Assembly (NCBI GenBank): GCA_007693785.1
Contig: RECY01000023.1
Coordinates: 1 to 64,000 of the forward strand
Source of the DNA: Phycisphaerales bacterium
GTDB taxonomy: Bacteria; Planctomycetota; Phycisphaerae; Phycisphaerales; UBA1924
Reading direction: 5' to 3'
DNA: 64,000 nucleotides
The notes under the pieces are model-generated. The model saw only the letters and a list, made by a program, of their open reading frames with translations. It did no database searches and was not told the origin of the DNA. Below are positions 60,622 through 64,000 of the stretch, one piece after another; the stretch's first letter is position 1, and the number at the start of each line of letters is the position of its first letter. Made by a program: the position numbers and the translations under genes.

Positions 60622-61416
60622 GTGCCGACAGCCGTCATCAGCGACATCCACGCCAACGCCGAGGCCCTCCGGGCCGTCCTGGCGGATATCGACGCACGCG
60701 GCATCGACCGCATCATCTGCCTCGGCGACATCATCGGCTACGGGCCCGAGCCCCTCGCCTGCGTCGATCTCGTCCGCGAGCGATGCGCCTGGTCGCTCAT
60801 GGGCAACCACGACTTCGCCGTCCTCTACGAGCCCACCAACTTCAACGCCGTCGCTCAGGCCGCCGCCTATTGGACGCGCGAGCAGTTCGACGCCGAGCCC
60901 GACGAGGCCCTCCGGGCCGCACGCTACGACTTCCTCGGGCGGCTCCGCGTCCGCGTCGTCGAACCCATCCCCACAAACGGTGGTGATGACACCGCCCGGA
61001 CCGCCCTCGCCGTCCACGGCTCCCCCCGCCGACCGATCAACGAATACATCTTCCCCTCCGACGCCACCGACGCCCCCGACAAAATGGAAGCCCTCTTCGA
61101 TCGCATCGAGCACCTCGCGATCGTCGGGCACACCCACGTCCCAGGCGTCTTCACCGACGAGCCCGACTTCTACCCGCCCGCCGAACTCGGCGAACACCGC
61201 ACCTACAAGTTCACCCCCGGTGAAAAAGCCATCGTCAACGTCGGCAGCGTCGGGCAGCCCAGAGACCTCGACCCGCAGGCGAGCTACGCCATCCTCCAAC
61301 CCGACGGCGTCGAGTTCATCCGCATCCCCTACGACGTCCACAAGACCGCCGACCAGATCCAAGCGATCCCCCAGCTCGACAACTACCTCGGCCTCCGCCT
61401 CCTCGAAGGCCGGTGA
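60622..61416 (+). CDS. Calcineurin-like metallophosphoesterase
   Basis: A 264-residue two-metal phosphoesterase. All ligands appear in order: ISDIHANAEAL with D8 and H10, CLGDIIGYGPEP, LMGNHDFAVL, ALAVHGSPRRP and IVGHTHVPGVF. The long GDIIGYGP form is found in a widespread group related to diadenosine tetraphosphatase and YfcE-like enzymes; the substrate is not evident. GTG start at 60622, with SD-like GGGAG upstream. Same strand as yidC but separated by 260 bp. Confidence 0.9.
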   Translation: MPTAVISDIHANAEALRAVLADIDARGIDRIICLGDIIGYGPEPLACVDLVRERCAWSLMGNHDFAVLYEPTNFNAVAQAAAYWTREQFDAEPDEALRAARYDFLGRLRVRVVEPIPTNGGDDTARTALAVHGSPRRPINEYIFPSDATDAPDKMEALFDRIEHLAIVGHTHVPGVFTDEPDFYPPAELGEHRTYKFTPGEKAIVNVGSVGQPRDLDPQASYAILQPDGVEFIRIPYDVHKTADQIQAIPQLDNYLGLRLLEGR

Positions 61417-61678
61417 CGGGGAAGCACGAGGGAACAGGCATCGAGCCTGGGGCGCAGGCTTTGGTGCAAACGCGTTGGCACCAAGTCAACGCCAAGCCAC
61501 CAAAGACACCCAAACCAAGACAACCTTCACTTCTCACGCCCCCTCGCCCCTCTCATGCCTAGTGCCGAGTGCCTCATGCCTCGCACCTCCAACGCCTCCC
61601 CCCTCTCCTAGACTCTCCCCCTTTGCCCCCCGCTCCCCCGGCCGCCGCCCGCGGCGCCCCGCGCTGATCCATCCTGCC

Positions 61679-64000
61679 ATGCCGAAAAAGCCGAACAAAG
61701 CGCTCCGTCTGGCCGTCCCGCTCGTCGCAATCGCCGTGGGGCTGATCGTCGTCTGGGCGTTTGTCAACAACACCGCCAACCCGCGCACCGCGACCCGCGA
61801 CGCCGCCCGCCAACAGGCCGACGCGACCGCCGAAGCCCCGCGTGACCAACGCCGATCCACCGAAGCCGGGACAACCAACCCGAGCCGCCGAGCCCGGCCC
61901 AGCCCGAGCCCGCGGAGCCCGCGCCGGAGCCCGCGCCGGAGCCCGTCCCCAGCGATCCCGGCGCCGACCTGCCAGACCCCGCCGATTCCCCGGGCGAACC
62001 CGCCCCCGAAACCGAGCCCACCCCCCAGCCGCGAACGGGCTCGACCCCTCCCGCCGCCTTCCAGGCCCGGCTCATCGACACCGACTTCCCCGACGACCTC
62101 CACGAGCTCGGCGGGCTCGGGCCCGCGAGCGAGTTCCGTCTCCGCGTCCGATTCGCCCCCTACGGCGCCGGCGTCCGAGAGATCCGCCTCGCCCGCCACT
62201 ACGACAACGTCCCCGCCCTTACCCGAGCCCGCACCGAGCCCGACGCGCTCACCGACGACGACTTCGTCCGCATCCAAAGCGAGATCCGCGACGACCGCAA
62301 CCGAACCCTCACGCCCTTCATGGTCCTCGGGCTCGAGATCAACGGCGTCTACACCGACCTCACCGGCATCGGGCGGGGCCTCCTCTGGGAACAAACCCAA
62401 CCCGGACGCTTCGTCGCCACCATCCTCGACGACCAGGACCGACCCGCCTTCCAGGTCACGCGAACCTACCGCCTCGAGGCCGGCAGCTACGACATCGCCG
62501 TCCGAACCAACGTCCAAAACGTCACCAGCCAACCGGCCGAACTCGTCCTCTACCAGTTCGGCCCCGTCGAGCTCCAGCGCGAGCAGGCCAGCTACGGCGG
62601 CGACATCCGACGCGTCCGCTTCGGCTACATCGTCCCAGCCGCCGACCCCGGGCGACGAACCGTTCTCAGCGACGCCTTCATCTGGAGACAGCAGAGCGGC
62701 GACGTCCTCGGCAAACGAGCCCCCGAGCAAACACAATGGGGCCCCGAAGACCTCTACCCCGAGGTCCACCCCATCTGGCCCAACACACGAAGCCAGAACC
62801 GCAACTTCGACCTCGTCTGGGCCGCGTTCACCGACCGATACTTCGGCGTCGCCGTCCACCCCGCGCTCCCGCCCGACCACGCCGGCCCGATCCCCAACCT
62901 CCTGCCCGGGCAACGCCTCGACCGCGTCCTGCTCAACCGGCGCACCGGCGACGGCGCCGCCATGCGGCTCACCAGCGCCCCCGTCACCGCCAACCCGGGG
63001 CAGACCGCCGACTTCTCCGTCGCCGTCTACGCCGGCCCGCAAAGCTCCGGCATCATCCGCCAAGAGCCCCGCGCCGCGGCCGCCGGCATCGACGCCATCG
63101 TCCTCTACAACTTCGGCGGCCTCTGCGCCGCCTGCACCTTCCCCATCCTCACCAACGCCCTCTTCGGCGTCCTCGTCCTCCTCCACAACTACCTCGTCTT
63201 CGACTGGGCGCTCGCCATCATCCTCCTCGTCGTCATCGTCCGAACCATCCTCCACCCCGTCACACGGTGGAGCCAGGTCCGCATGCAACGCTTCGGCAAG
63301 CAGATGCAGGCGATGGCCCCCAAGCAGAAAAAGCTCCAGGAGAAGTTCAAGGACGACCCCAAACGCATGCAGCAGGAGATGCGCAAGCTCTGGGCCGAGG
63401 AAGGCGTCAACCCCGCCGGACTGCTCGGGTGCCTGCCCATGTTCCTCCAGACCCCCGTCTGGATCGCGCTCTTCGCAACCCTCTTCTTCGCCGTCGAGCT
63501 CCGCCACCAGCCCGCGTTCTTCGGCCTCTTCCAAACCTTCGGCGGCTGGACCTTCCTCGGCGACCTCGCCGCACCCGACTCATTCGTCAAGTTCGCCACC
63601 GGCATCACACTCCCCTGGAAGGGCGTCGTCGATAGCGTCAACGTCCTCCCCCTCCTCCTCGGCGTCGTCTTCTACTTCCACCAGAAATACCTCACCCCCG
63701 CCACCCCCAACATGACCCCCGAGCAGGCCCAGCAGCAAAAAATCATCAAGGTCATGACCGTCGTCATGTTCCCCATCTTCATGTACACCGCCCCCAGCGG
63801 CCTCACCATCTACTTCATCACCAACTCCGTCCTCGCCATCTTCGAAACACGCTGGATCCGAGCCTCCGCCGAAAAGAAGGGCCTCCTCGACCCCGAGCAG
63901 TACAAGCAGCGCAAGCAGGCCAAACGCGCCGGCAAGCCAGGGGGCTTCATGGCCCGCCTCCAGGCCGCCGCCGAGCAGGCCCAGGCCCTCCGCGAGCAGC
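61679..64000 (+). CDS. yidC: Membrane protein insertase YidC, frameshifted near N-terminus, 3' end outside window
   Basis: YidC inserts proteins into the inner membrane. The ATG at 61679 starts with KKPNKALRLAVPLVAIAVGL, the first helix. A linker follows. The body (periplasmic domain from FQARLIDTDFPDDLHELGGL; helices LFGVLVLLHNYLVFDWALAI, LLGCLPMFLQTPVWIALFAT and APSGLTIYFITNSVLAIFET) lies in a different frame, which has a stop at 61843-61845. A one-base indel between about 61840 and 61890 is required. Since yidC is essential, a sequencing or assembly error in a Pro/Glu/Ala repeat is more likely than a real lesion. The frame is open at 64000; the basic C-terminal end (QYKQRKQAKRAGKPGG) is reached. 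Confidence 0.88.

Noticed and set aside
1-64000. CRISPR arrays or retron/cas genes
   Set aside because: No regularly spaced repeat series or Cas/reverse transcriptase motifs were found.

Overview
The window is a GC-rich chromosomal segment, most likely from a planctomycete of the Phycisphaerae type. Supporting signs are a Ser/Thr kinase with kinesin-light-chain TPRs, a HAF-repeat protein with a PAPG-type PEP-CTERM tail, small membrane proteins ending in CPxCG zinc ribbons, two tandem non-identical ClpP genes and a YidC with a long Pro/Glu linker. No rRNA, tRNA or CRISPR array was found. The taxonomic call is inference from these families.

Left part (1-23000) is accessory and scarred. It opens with the end of a type I restriction locus (hsdS tail, hsdR), then a DUF4236 protein and a renalase-like flavoprotein. 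Next is a cysteine dioxygenase / FAD-NAD(P) oxidoreductase pair divergent from a sigma-54 activator. After that comes a decayed phage-like module: tyrosine recombinase, zinc ribbon, small-terminase-like HTH, DUF6900, HARE-HTH, ParB-methyltransferase and a truncated SRAP gene. A large receptor-like kinase follows, then debris of dinB and kinase genes. A compact three-gene operon sits at 18182-21233. It encodes an AbiU2/HEPN-like protein, a ComF-like phosphoribosyltransferase (ShosT-like) and a DprA-like protein (ShosA-like). All joints are ATGA overlaps, and two ~70-bp imperfect direct repeats flank the operon. One repeat forms the 3' end of a frameshifted abiEii gene, whose abiEi partner is intact and carries a palindromic operator.

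Middle part (23600-42500) holds a Tat-exported 5'-nucleotidase-like enzyme, the PEP-CTERM protein and an unknown 414-residue protein. A phototrophy cassette follows: a proton-pump-type rhodopsin with a DTK motif, and the retinal-forming oxygenase Blh, with a terminator-like hairpin between them. Then come an IS3-family remnant and a TetR-controlled ABC / HlyD / NodT efflux operon. Degraded copies of one recombinase 3' end lie at about 5.4, 9.6, 28.6 and 36.8 kb, with the intact copy at 10.6-11.2 kb. They mark the edges of most accessory modules. A NarL-type two-component system and small unknown genes complete this part.

Right part (42596-64000) is ordinary, densely packed chromosome. It has a sulfide-oxidation cluster (persulfide dioxygenase-rhodanese fusion, rhodanese-DUF2892) with a PQQ-type sugar dehydrogenase, an M42-like peptidase, a LOG-family protein and a 1538-residue AsmA/TamB-like protein. 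RadA, two zinc-ribbon membrane proteins, a thioesterase, a GNAT enzyme, a lipoprotein, ClpP twice and a metallophosphoesterase follow. The window ends in YidC, which appears frameshifted near its N-terminus and runs off the edge.
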